64,000 bases of DNA from Yarrowia lipolytica (lineage: Eukaryota > Ascomycota > Dipodascomycetes > Dipodascales): contig NC_090770.1 of assembly GCF_001761485.1 (NCBI RefSeq), forward strand, positions 1,550,001 through 1,614,000. The letters are read 5' to 3'. The position numbers were made by a program, and so were the translations under genes. Below are positions 8,769 to 19,112 of the stretch, piece by piece; the first letter of the stretch is position 1; every line of letters begins with the position of its first letter. The notes below the pieces were generated by a model. The model worked only from the letters and a program-made list of their open reading frames with translations. It was not told where the DNA came from and ran no database searches.

Positions 8769-10241
8769 ATACGGAATCATCACTTGATTCAACTACGAGT
8801 TCTTTGATTTAGCTACTCGTTCCACGAAATAATAATAATGGAGAAGCTGTTGGAAATACTCCAGTGTTGATTTGACAATATATCGAGCTTCAGCATCGAA
8901 TACTGTGTAAATATTGTACCCGTGTGGAATAAAGATATTTATTTATGTAATAAATAACGACTTAAAAGTACACAACGTATCACTTGCTGAAGGCGTCTCG
9001 ATAACCAGACCCTTCTCTCTATCAGTGAGACTCATTCGGAGAGTCTCCGCATCCTAGGGCAGTAGTTACCGTAGAGACTTGCACTTACCGGAGATCACAT
9101 CAACTCCAAGTACACATTGGAGATTATGACATCCACTTGAGGGAACTTTGTGGCCGTCTCTGATTACGTGATTTAGGAGGTAGCTGGACCTTCAATACTC
9201 TAGCCATAGAGGTCCGACATAGCAACACCATGACGCAGCTACTCGCTGATAGAGAAGCAGGGTTGATAGAAGATGTTATGAAGAGAGACCGATACACACA
9301 CAGGTACACTACCTGGCCAATTCCCCACAGTCACGAGAGGGACCGCTGGGTGGTAGAGAGATGTCCATACTGTAGACTACTGATCTAATCTCTTTCTGGT
9401 GTGCTGCTATCGGAGCCTGAAGTCCCTAGAAGTGATCTTCAATATCCTCTAGAGTACTAGAGATGAGATAGTAATATCGCACGGCACAGGCTCAAAAACC
9501 TGTCGAAATCCCGAGGAGATCAACACCGAGCTTGGTCTGATCTTATTGGTTGCTATAAAGACGCTGTTGACAAGACCGGCGACTACAGCCTGGTAGAGAA
9601 GAGTACGGACGACGAGACAACGACAGAACACCGTCAACAATCGAAAAGGTCAACAGAGGATATACATTATATAAATTACCTCTTTCAAGAGCAATTGGAA
9701 TCGGAACGGATGGAGTTGAAACCACAAGGAAAGAAAAAAAAAAAGCTGTTTTCGTGCTTGAAATGTTCCCTAATGAATGTAGCAAATATGTTCATTCTGC
9801 CTTTGGCTGGTAGATGTAGGGCTTGATTGGTCTCGCTGAAACGTTCAAATGGGTATTCCAGTTGATATCTGCTACTCGCGCAGTACACTATGTACTAAAA
9901 ATGTCGCTACTTGTACAAGTATGACGAATCGCACTCATCTCTGCCAGCACAAATGTTGGCGGAGTTGTCGAGGGACGAAGCATGGACAAAGTGGCTGATA
10001 GTGTCGTAATGTCAAACTGGCCAATCCGCACAATCCGATGGACTCCTTGAAGTAGAGTATGTACTGTACAGTCGCGTACTTGTACTTTTACAGTCTTGTC
10101 CGCTAGTCTGGCCATGTTTTGGCTTGAACGCCTTACTCAAGACATTCAAGAGCTACTCGAAAATACATTGATCAGTCTCGTACTTGTTCTCATACTTGCA
10201 CATGTACTTGCAGTTATTCTCGTACTGTACGTGATTGTACT

Positions 10242-10320
10242 TGGACTCGGACTCGGACTCGGACTCGTATTGACTGGACTCGGACTCGTATTTGACTGGA
10301 CCTCGGACTCGTATTGACTG
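10242..10320. repeat. GGACTC / GGACTCGTATTGACT tandem repeat
   Basis: Four head-to-tail GGACTC hexamers are followed by about three copies of a longer unit, GGACTCGTATTGACT, with small variations. It lies just downstream of the MFS gene's 3' end and is probably a local minisatellite. Confidence 0.7.
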
Positions 10321-10525
10321 GAACTTCTACTCATAGTTGCGCCGTATCCGATCCTGAATCTCTCGATAGCGAGATTACAATGTATGGACTCAGCCATACG
10401 TACTGGTAAGTCGATTAAATTAATGATTCTATCTATCTATGACACAGCTTCATGCAAAATACCACTGTGAATAAAAAGGAGCCCGATGGACTGAATGAAG
10501 GAGCCAATGGACTGGAAGAAGGAGA

Positions 10526-12445
10526 TTAGTTGGGTCTCACATTGTACTTGCTCTTGGACCGGATTCTCTTGCCGAAAATGTAAAAGAGAATGGGGACGGG
10601 CAACATGAGAACGGCGATACCTCCAACAAGAGTGCCGGCCCAGTTGACGCCGAGATTGTGGAACAGAGCGGGGGTAAAGAGAGGAAAGGCGGCTCCAAAG
10701 GACGATCGCATCATGGTGTTGGCAGCCATGGCCGAGGCGGCAAACAGAGTGTAGCAATCGACAATGTAGTTGATGGAGGCGAGGAAAATGGTGATGAATC
10801 CGACTCCGGTGAGAAGACCAGAGGCGGTGGGAACCATCCAATGGATATGTTCGTGATAATGGCCGGTCCAAGTGAGCCAGAAGAGTCCCAGAGGCAGACA
10901 GCAGCCTCCAACAATCATGGGAGGAAGTCGACCCTCAGGAGTGCATCCATTTCGGGTGTAGACGGGCTCAAACGCCATGGAGACGATGCAACCAATGGCC
11001 TCGCCGATAATAAGACCCAGATAGGTGAGCATAGCCACTCCCTGATGCATTCCGTAGCCCTCGGCAAAGATGATGGGATACACTCCCAGAGCCATGTACA
11101 TGATTCCGTAGAGGAAGGCGACAAACAGAGTCACCAAGAAGAGAGTGGGTTCGGTGAAAAGCATCTTGACTGGTCGCAGAACGTTTCGGTTGATGATCTC
11201 GCCCACATCCAGCTCTCTTTGATCGTGAAGAGAGGTGATTCCCCAGTTTCCGGTGATTTTCCGCAGCTTCTTGGCCTTGTTGGCGAGCAGGACCGGAGCA
11301 AATGTCTCCTCGCAGAAAAAGAGAGTCAACACGGTCACAAGAGCGCCCAGAATACCGGTCATGTACTCGTCCCATCTCCATCCCGTGCTGGGGTTCTTGG
11401 CGATGAATCCGCCAACCATGGGAGCCAAACTGGGGGCCACAAACACACACATGGTGAAGGCGGCCAGGGCATAGCCTCGCTGGTTAGCGGGGAACATGTC
11501 TGAGTAAGAAGCAGCCACAATGGCCAGAGGGGCGGCTCCGAAGAAACCGGAGAAGAACCGCGTCAACATGACGGTCTGAAGATCCTTTGCGGTGGCAGTG
11601 GCAAAGGTGAAGAGAGTAAAACCAAGCATGCCGATCAAAATGGGAGGTCGTCGGCCCATCAGCTCACTCATAGGAGCCCAGACAATGGGACCAGAGGCAA
11701 ATCCCATAATGAAGAGCGAAACTCCAAGAAGAAGCACAACCTGACCGACCTTGAACTCGGCAATCAACTGTGGCATACCCGCCGAGTATACCGAAGAACA
11801 CCAGGAGACGGCAAAGGTGTCGAGTGCCAGAATCACTGCCGAAATGCATTTTCTCTTCATGGTCCAGTTGAGAGGAGACAGTGGGTCTTTGGGACCGTCA
11901 AACTGCACGGTATAATCTTCAATAGGAGGCAGGGCCTTGGGGTACTGTTTTCCTCCTCCAAAGGGGGGTAGAATGATATCCGTGTCACTATCGTCGGGTG
12001 TCTCGCCGTTAAGAATCGATCCAGATGCAAGTTGAGAGACCACCGAGCCCATTCGGCGACGCATGGTGTGTCTGGAGGGCTCGGACACGGTGTAAAGACT
12101 CTGGGTATCCACCTGATCTTCATTCAGTGCACTGGGAGGTCTACCAGACATGCCAGACACCTCTCGGTGAAGCCGAAGACCGTCTTCTTCCTGCTGAATC
12201 ACATCCGGATCATCGGGGTTGTCGACCAACGCGTCAGACACATATAGAGTCTGGACCTGGCCGTGTGAGTTTCGTCGGTAGAGATGCTGAGACGAAATGG
12301 AGTGAGTAGTGGTCATAGATCCTGCTCGGGCATGATGAGGGGGCTTCTCCTGGGCCTCGCCGTCGGTGTCATCAATAGCCGATTGGTGTGTGTAGTAGGC
12401 CTGAGGCTCGTACTCTTCTTCGGATGTTCCTGACGAATGGGTCAT
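10526..12445 (-). CDS. MFS drug:H+ antiporter, DHA1 type (polyamine/multidrug transporter-like)
   Basis: A 639-residue membrane protein with a long soluble N-terminal tail (about residues 1-195, Ser/Thr/Asp rich, many possible phosphosites) then 12 hydrophobic segments. The sequence DPLSPLNW just before the first helix is typical of fungal DHA1 transporters such as Tpo1/Flr1/Mdr1. The loop between helices 2 and 3 carries a GRRPPILIG version of the MFS motif A, and RFFSGFFGAAPLAIV resembles motif B with its arginine. Plasma-membrane export of drugs or polyamines is the family role; the substrate cannot be read. The frame is open to 12478 but the first ATG is at 12445 (MTHSSG), chosen as the start, with a TATA box about 40 bp upstream. 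Confidence 0.88.
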   Translation of the reverse strand: MTHSSGTSEEEYEPQAYYTHQSAIDDTDGEAQEKPPHHARAGSMTTTHSISSQHLYRRNSHGQVQTLYVSDALVDNPDDPDVIQQEEDGLRLHREVSGMSGRPPSALNEDQVDTQSLYTVSEPSRHTMRRRMGSVVSQLASGSILNGETPDDSDTDIILPPFGGGKQYPKALPPIEDYTVQFDGPKDPLSPLNWTMKRKCISAVILALDTFAVSWCSSVYSAGMPQLIAEFKVGQVVLLLGVSLFIMGFASGPIVWAPMSELMGRRPPILIGMLGFTLFTFATATAKDLQTVMLTRFFSGFFGAAPLAIVAASYSDMFPANQRGYALAAFTMCVFVAPSLAPMVGGFIAKNPSTGWRWDEYMTGILGALVTVLTLFFCEETFAPVLLANKAKKLRKITGNWGITSLHDQRELDVGEIINRNVLRPVKMLFTEPTLFLVTLFVAFLYGIMYMALGVYPIIFAEGYGMHQGVAMLTYLGLIIGEAIGCIVSMAFEPVYTRNGCTPEGRLPPMIVGGCCLPLGLFWLTWTGHYHEHIHWMVPTASGLLTGVGFITIFLASINYIVDCYTLFAASAMAANTMMRSSFGAAFPLFTPALFHNLGVNWAGTLVGGIAVLMLPVPILFYIFGKRIRSKSKYNVRPN

Positions 12446-12482
12446 TTTCTTTGCGGAACCAGCAGTCGGAGGGTGCAAAGAG

Positions 12483-12490
12483 ATATATAT
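12483..12490 (-). promoter_or_regulatory. TATA box of the DHA1 transporter gene
   Basis: ATATATAT on the minus strand lies 38 bp upstream of the ATG at 12445. Confidence 0.45.
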
Positions 12491-12846
12491 GAGGTTGACA
12501 AGCGATGCGAGGTTATGCAGAATAGAGTTTGGCTCCGGATCAATTTTGCGAGCTTGGGGACGGTTTTAATGGAAAAAAGACAACGGAGATCAACGCGTTA
12601 ACTGCTAGAAAAACTCCTGGCAAACTCCGAGCTGTTTTGGCCGAGTATTTGTGCGGTTTCTAGACGACATGTTGCGGTCAATAACCGAGCCGAAAAAGTA
12701 TATTAAAAAGTTGCAACCTTATTTTGCATCTTGTCCTGTGGTTGACGGGCCCTGTTGGTTGTAAATAGACGGGGAAATGGCATTTTTGGGTATACTAGAC
12801 CGTTTGCTTCATCACATGACTATCTTTTTCGGCTCTTACGTCTCCT

Positions 12847-13332
12847 TTACCGCCCTGGTGGTGCTAAAAGTTCCGCGTCACTACTACACAGCCAGAACTC
12901 TATGGCAGATGTGACATTTCTTTTATGTGGGAACCAAAACGGCCGAAAGCTCAAGGTGCAGTTGCGAGGATTGGCACAAGCCTCACGGAGCCAGGGCGGG
13001 ACGTCCAAACTTTGAGACGACACGAAATCCACTTTGCAATTAGGTCTTTGGACAGTCTGGTTGTAGTAGAGGTCAAGTTGTTGTGAAATCAACCGGAGAG
13101 CAGTTATTCCCGGTGAAAAAGACGCTGCGGAGATGGAAACTGCACAGGAGTGTCCACCAGACCTCGGGGTACACCGCCAAGGGTTTCCATCTACATAAAT
13201 CCGAGTAATGCGTCTTGTTGGAGCTGCCGAAGGGGCGTTAGGGTTTCGCAGGGCAGTGAGTAGAACAAGTGTCTTCGTAAGGGTAATGAGGATCTGAGCA
13301 AGCTGTAATTTGGACATGTGAATTATACCCAT
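12847..13332 (-). CDS. possible small secreted protein, unrecognised
   Basis: A 161-codon frame starting with ATG. Residues 6-28 (MSKLQLAQILITLTKTLVLL and onward) look like a signal peptide or anchor. The remainder has six cysteines and N-glycosylation sequons (NQT, NCT, NVT), so a secreted cysteine-containing protein is conceivable. I recognise no family. Base composition and codon use are less GC3-biased than in the surrounding confirmed genes, which argues for caution. Its 3' end lies about 400 bp from the start of the DHA1 gene (same strand, upstream of it). It may equally be a chance open frame. Confidence 0.3.
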   Translation of the reverse strand: MGIIHMSKLQLAQILITLTKTLVLLTALRNPNAPSAAPTRRITRIYVDGNPWRCTPRSGGHSCAVSISAASFSPGITALRLISQQLDLYYNQTVQRPNCKVDFVSSQSLDVPPWLREACANPRNCTLSFRPFWFPHKRNVTSAIEFWLCSSDAELLAPPGR

Positions 13333-16300
13333 TACAAGGATTCTCTAGCCAGTTTTCCAGTTGCAATCTGCTGTTTTGACCCACTAAACGGCCTGCTATT
13401 GGAGTCATTAAAGTTGGACTAAATGGTGCAAACTTTGAGCAAGTGCACTGTATGTAGTGTACGTAGCAAAGCAACTGTGGATGTGATGTGAATAGCGCAA
13501 ATGCATGGAGATGTTTGAGTCCGTCAGTGTGCTTTATAATATCAGTGTGTCCCTATGCGAGTGATTTACTGTAAACGAGTGCAGATCAGTGTTCGCACAG
13601 TACGAGTATACAAAGAGCGCGCTCCAATATCAACTGGGACTTCAGCATTTAGAACACGCCGTACGGATCCAGGAACAAGTGAGCGTCCATCTTCGTAGTC
13701 TCCATGTGATTCCAATACGTTCCGGTAACTACACCACTATAGACCGTATATCTCCAAGGGCGAACGAACTGGGAGTACTATACTCGCACGGTATCGTACA
13801 GTATCGTACAGTGTACAGCACTCGACTCTTACTGTACGATAGGAACACCACCAACGCGTATCCCTGCGGGGGCAATACAATATCCCTCTCTTATCTAAAG
13901 TTATCCGTCGTGTTGCAGTCGGTCTCTGAGGTTGTCGGCTTCGGGATCGGTGATTTGAGATGATCCGAATCCGGTGTAAAGATGACTCTGGACCTAAACA
14001 TCCAGATCGATGACTTGAGGACTCTTGTTGTATACTAAACAGCTGTTGTGGTTAGTGTCCGCTAAACCGTGCATTTCAAACACCTATACCTTCACATCGT
14101 GTACCGTGCCAGGGCTAGTCGGGCTTCAAACGGCTTTCAATGACAGCTCATTAAACACGCAATTTTGATCGGAATTGAATTTCTAATGCACCAATGTGAA
14201 GCAGGAGTCTTCACAATTTGATTGGTGTCGTTTAAAATCCGAGTCACCAAAAATATTCCTTCCAAAATTGGTACACACGCCCCTGATTTCGGACCCCGAA
14301 CAGTCAAACTCAAATTTGACATTCATAACAGGCCGTTTTAATTTTTTTGTTTTAATTTTTTTGTTTTAATTTTTTGTTCTTTTATTTAATTTTATTCGAT
14401 AGCCGTTGCATATGGTAGGTTTATGCACCAAAAACTCGTTATCTATCGTCGGAAAAAATCGCCGAAATATAGAGAAAAACAGAATAGTAAAGAAAAAATA
14501 AACTGAAAACCCCTGAAAACCCCACAATTCACCGCTGATTTTCCAAATAGACGCCCACCATCCCGCACACAACCCATCCAGGCAGCTGTCCAAGTACACT
14601 ACATACTGTACATAGGTCTCCACCCGATTAGGAGCCGGAGTCGGTAGAACTCACGTAAACGAAATCGTGGTGGGCTTTGCACGGCGCTGATACAACACCA
14701 TATCCTACTTGGGTCTCCACATTTCAACTGTACATCTCCCGGACTCGTTAAATCAGCTAAGCGTTGTTTGACCAAAAAACCTCGGATAATTCTTCACATA
14801 CCACCAAAAATCCCCCAAAAATTCCCCAAAAAGCCCCCAATGATCTCAAAATTACTAAAAAAAAGTACCATTGTACAAGTATCTCAGTACCGACTGACCC
14901 ACAAGCTCTCGATAGACAATGAACTCCGTCGTATTCAATACACGGCGTTCATCTGTACTTCGTGTCGTCTGCAGACATGTGCATCTTGCATTCATTAAAC
15001 CGAATAGAAAACATCATAAAATGTCTAAAAAGGGTCTTTAAAATACCCCAAACGACTTTTTCAACATCTTACTTCCGATATTCACTCCTCGATCCCCATA
15101 AAACGGATTATATACCTCATTATTCCTCTTCAACCGACTTTTAAGAAATCCACTTTCAATACCCGAAGTGCAAACCTTACTGCAAATTCTAATAAAAAAC
15201 CGTTGTTCTCAAACGGCCTCTTCTGGATGCATATTTCATGTGAAAAAAAACTTGGCAGGCACCCAGAGACCGGGAAAACCCAACCCCGGCGTCGGTCATG
15301 TGATCAAATATCACCGCGGCAGCTTTTTCCCCGCCCCGAGATCTCGCCGAGATGTGCTCAGAAACCCAAATTTTCCTAGTATTCCGGCGGATCAGCCGCT
15401 TCCGAAAACCCAAGTTTATTTTTATTTTATTTTTTAGGCCAAAACGATCAGGGTTAGGGTTAACATGGAAGTTTGCGGCGGTTTATTTAATTTTAATAGT
15501 TGATGTGAAATGTGTGGCGATATGGGCAGAAGTTGTCCAGTGCACACGGGGTCACGCGTTTGAGCGGTGAGTGAGCGGGGGAAGAAGGGCTGGTCACGTG
15601 ATTGAACAGTGGAAGTGGCGCTGGTCACGGTTTTTCAACTTCTAGTTCAGTTGGGTTGTTCTTTGTTGGAGTTTTTGTTGTAGAGTTAAGTAAGATGTTA
15701 GTAATATGAACACCATACTTGGGGTTTTACTTGGACTGGGTACCAACATCATGGAGAGTTGGGTAAAGTCCAAATCCGACGGAAATATCCGCAGATACTT
15801 GCGTACATTGTGGGCATTGTTTGACGAAATACAAGTCTGAACTGGTGTCAGGTTTAGAACTGACAAAATAACAATTCTGAACTGTTGTCGGGTTTCGATT
15901 GTGAGTAATGTCCTGGTGAACTAGTTGTCTTGGTTTTGCCATCATCAGAGATCTGACAGTATTACCAGTATTTTCGTCAATTATTAGACGATCATTCAGG
16001 TACAACTTCGGTGATGGTATGTACTCGTAGTATAATCGTACAAGAGACAAGTACAGTACATACTGTCGATGATATCCTGATCGAAGACATAGAGTGTTGA
16101 AGATGTCCTGGCACTTAATACTCGTAGTAGAAGTCTACCTTGTGCTTGTACAAGGTTGGTGTTGATCCTAGCACCCCTGGTCGTCATACCATCGGAAATC
16201 CATAGTCCACACCTCCCAGATACTCACACTTGTAGGTATCTGTAGTTGGCTCGGAAGACACGTGAATTACGATACCCGGCGGGACTATCGAAGGGGTACA

Positions 16301-16841
16301 TGTATTTGTAGTGGATTTGCATAGGTTGGCAGTAATAGCACCTGACAATCGGATGATGTTCAAGTGAGATTACTGGCCCACGACCATTCTCGCCAGCCGT
16401 GGTGGTTCATCGCGTTTGATACCCTGACTAACCCATGTATCCTTTACAGGTTCCAAGAGTACATTTACCAGTCTGGGAGTTGATGATTCGTCGGAGAGGT
16501 TTGGGGTCGTCAATCCTTCTGAATTGCTAGCGGGTATTGATGTTTCTGGATAGATTTCGTTCAGCGGATTTTATCATCGAGTGAAAAGATAGATACCATC
16601 ACCAACCACGTCTTCGTATATTGAGAGTCGTGTTACCAATGACGCTCGGTGTCCCATCGATCCCGCTGAGCAGCACACCAATCGTTGAACACACTAGTCA
16701 TATCCACAGAGCAGCTCTGATTACGCGTGCTTCCCGTCATGTGAGATATCCCCAGCCCCTGGTCGAGACACGCACACACCATGGAATCCAGAGTGTACAA
16801 GCCCACGGGTCTCTCCTTTTACCCGGCAGCATATGGTATTG
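13333..16841. other. 3.5 kb without a supportable gene
   Basis: Notable contents are a (T)n/TTTTAATTTTTTTG repeat at about 14337-14400, an A/C-rich stretch with CCCCAAAAA phrases at 14800-14850, GGGTTAGGGTTAACA at 15451-15465, a TCACGTGA at 15593-15600, and TAC-rich short motifs near 13790-13820 and 16015-16060. Open frames are all short, start poorly and resemble nothing. This could hold diverged remnants or a non-coding RNA gene I cannot recognise. Confidence 0.4.
15451..15465 (+). promoter_or_regulatory. TTAGGG-type double motif, second identical copy
   Basis: GGGTTAGGGTTAACA, identical over 15 bases to 935-949. No confirmed gene begins nearby, so a role as promoter element is unclear here. 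It follows a T-rich stretch. Confidence 0.4.
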
Positions 16842-17954
16842 CTATTTGGGGGGCCGCCTGCTTGTATTGCAGGATTTCGATGGCCAGAAAAGTCTTTCCG
16901 GTGAGCAGTTCACCCACAACGCACCCACAATTCCATGTAGGGCAACAAACCGATTCAGAACACCGTCATTGCGGCCACGAACAGTGGCCCAATTGAGGTT
17001 GTCGTACTGCGAGTGGTTCATGGTGCCGATGGCAGCTAGATTTTTGTCCCACACCCTCAGAGCACGCCATCTCGTCCTCCGGTCCTGCTTCCAGTCCTCG
17101 TCGTCTCCCAGACAGTTGTCGAGCGGTATTCTGTAGCCCAAATCGACCCGCAGTTGCAGAAACCGGCCGTGAATGAAAAAGTACACGTACTCAATGCGAC
17201 GGAATTGTACACAAAATACGTCTCAAGAGCTCGGCGTTCGGCTCAATACAAGCCAGGTAAGATGTTGGCGGGTCCTCTGGTTTGTACTCCATTACCACAG
17301 CCCGGGACACACGAGAATGGCGCCATCAGGGGCCTTGGTATGCGGTGCCTTGTGCAGCATCTTGTCCACCACCTGGTGCAAAACGGTCCAGCGCGCCTGG
17401 ATCAGGTGGTCGTTTGTCGTCCACCAGCTGGACCCAACCATCGGCGTGTGCGTGCCAGACCTTTGTTCCTCGCTTGGTGATGATCTCTCTCTGAACAATG
17501 TTCTCAGATCCACATTCGTATGCATACCCTCCAAATGTGTTCGCTCCAACTGGTTCGCTCCAACTGGTTCGCTCCAGCTGGTTCGCTTCAGCTGGTAGTC
17601 TTCAAGGACCCCCGTGTCCAGCTTTTCTTCAAACAGCGCCTTCATCCCACGCCGCACACTGGAATCTTTGGCAATATCCCATGTGGCAATTGCGTCCACG
17701 TCGTTGCGACACCTAGACATGGCGGCACTGAGGTCCTTGATGAGCAGCAGGTTGTCGTGGTCATGGCTCAGGGTCTTTCGCGACCTCCTCACCAGCCGGA
17801 CCACGAGCCTTCCAGCGTCTTGAAAACCTCGAGGCACAGCTTGTGTTGTCTCCGACAGAGCCACGACTGTGTCCAGATTGCACTCCCGGAATACCAAGCG
17901 GAAGACGTCTTCTTTGAGCGTTTTGGCGAACAACTAAAGAAGAAATCGCCACAT
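16842..17954 (-). pseudogene. broken F-box-like protein gene
   Basis: The minus strand encodes an F-box-like start, LKEDVFRLVF then LDTVVALSETTQAV, in a frame open to 17292. The only in-frame ATG ahead (17954) is followed after six codons by TAG at 17936. Similarity then continues in a second frame (VVMEYKPEDPPTSYLACIEP, 17285 to about 17192) and a third (VYFFIHGRFLQLRVDL onward to 16842), so at least two frameshifts are present. A 14-bp unit repeated four times at 17540-17595 lies inside it, and because 14 is not a multiple of three each copy shifts the frame. F-box proteins are SCF ubiquitin-ligase adaptors; no substrate-binding repeat is visible. Either a decayed member of a lineage-specific family or, less likely, a gene with introns. 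Confidence 0.55.
17540..17595. repeat. four copies of a 14-bp tandem repeat
   Basis: Unit TTCGCTCCAACTGG: copies 1 and 2 are identical, copy 3 has one change and copy 4 two. It sits within the F-box-like pseudogene. Confidence 0.9.
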
Positions 17955-18145
17955 ACTACAACAACATACTGAACTGTGCTGTGCTGTGAAAGTTCCGTAT
18001 CAACATACACCATCCCGGATCAACATATTTTCGTCTAAAATCGGGAGACTTGGAAAACAGTCGAATGGGGGACTAAGCGGATCCGGTTCTTTGAAATTGG
18101 TGGAAACTACAAGATAAAAAAGTCAGATGGCGGACAAAAATATGG

Positions 18146-18227
18146 CGACATCCGCAGGATTCGAACCTACGCGGGGAAACCCCAAGAGATTTCTAATCTC
18201 TCGCCTTAACCGCTCGGCCAGGATGCC
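18146..18227 (-). tRNA. tRNA-Ser(AGA)
   Basis: Class II tRNA on the minus strand, 82 nt: acceptor GGCATCC pairs with GGATGTC (one G-U), discriminator G. The anticodon arm is AGAGA, loop TTAGAAA, TCTCT, giving anticodon AGA for TCT/TCC serine codons. The long variable arm TGGGGTTTCCCCG and a B-box TTCGAATCC are present. No intron. Confidence 0.96.
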
Positions 18228-19112
18228 TACAACTGAAATAAATAAAGTGTTGAAACGTTGGTAGATGAATTATGATTTTTTTTAACATGAAAAAAAAAAA
18301 AAAAACCCGGCTTACTAGGTATATAGCTGTAATGAATCATTAGAAATAATAAAAAAAACATGAATCATTAAAATATAAAATATAAAAAAATGAATCATTG
18401 GTATAAAAAAATTCGCCAATTTCAACCCCCAAACATGGAATAGAGCTTCTGAAGTATCTTGTCATCTTTCTGGGGCAGCAAAACCGTCTGAATCAATTTC
18501 GAAGCTCCTGATTGTCGATCTCCTGATTGTCGATCTGCGTGTTTGAGATCCTTCAGGTTGGTGATTGTATGTGGAGATGTGGAGAACGATAAATAAAGGT
18601 ATAACGAGTACGTAGCGAATACGAGTAAAATGTACAAGTAGTTGATTTACAATGTACAAGTGGTTGTGTTACGATGTAAGAATAGTTGTGTCTACTTCTT
18701 TGACAATCCCCATTCAGTCCAAGTCTTGTACAAGTACTACCGCAGGAGAAGTCACTTCCAGACCTCTCAACGGGCAGATGACCATCGTTAGGCCAGCGGT
18801 ACAAAGAACTGAATCAAGTGGCATATGCTCACTTAGTAACACCATGGCTGTTTTCAATTCAGTTGTGAAGAATCGTGGCCGAAGGATCTGGTGCCTGTGA
18901 CACTTTCAAACGCGATGCACATCAGATTGAATCAACAAGCCAGCCATTGGAAGATCACCACCTCCCTTGAAATGACCTAAGAAAGCCATTGAGTCCCATT
19001 CAATCTGCTAGTACTCATGATTGCTTTTCTGATACCTTCAAACTCCTACCTACAATCCCACTTCAATACATAATACATATAATTACAAACCAACGCAGCC
19101 AGCTCCTTATGC
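18228..19112. other. intergenic, AT-rich at left
   Basis: 18228-18420 is rich in A runs and ATGAATCATT repeats (three copies of TGAATCATT at about 18334, 18361 and 18391). The rest carries CTGATTGTCGATCTC, twice in tandem at 18506-18535, and TACAAGTA motifs at 18630-18740. No gene seen. Confidence 0.45.

Larger units (their letters stand above)
8386..10525. other. 2.1 kb gene-free region, AT-rich at its left
   Basis: An A/T tract at 8619-8768 is almost only AAAATATATA-type sequence. The middle (8.9-9.9 kb) has mixed composition and only short open frames lacking family resemblance. The right part has TACTTGTAC-type motifs and the GGACTC tandem repeat at 10242-10320. I see neither terminal repeats nor a transposase or reverse-transcriptase motif. 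Confidence 0.45.

Noticed and set aside
8940-9900. Possible remnant of a long terminal repeat or other mobile element
   Set aside because: The stretch is unlike its surroundings, but I found no terminal inverted bases, target duplication or coding remnant to support a family.
10658-11503. A 281-codon frame opposite the DHA1 transporter
   Set aside because: Hydrophilic antisense shadow of a transporter with clear membrane helices.
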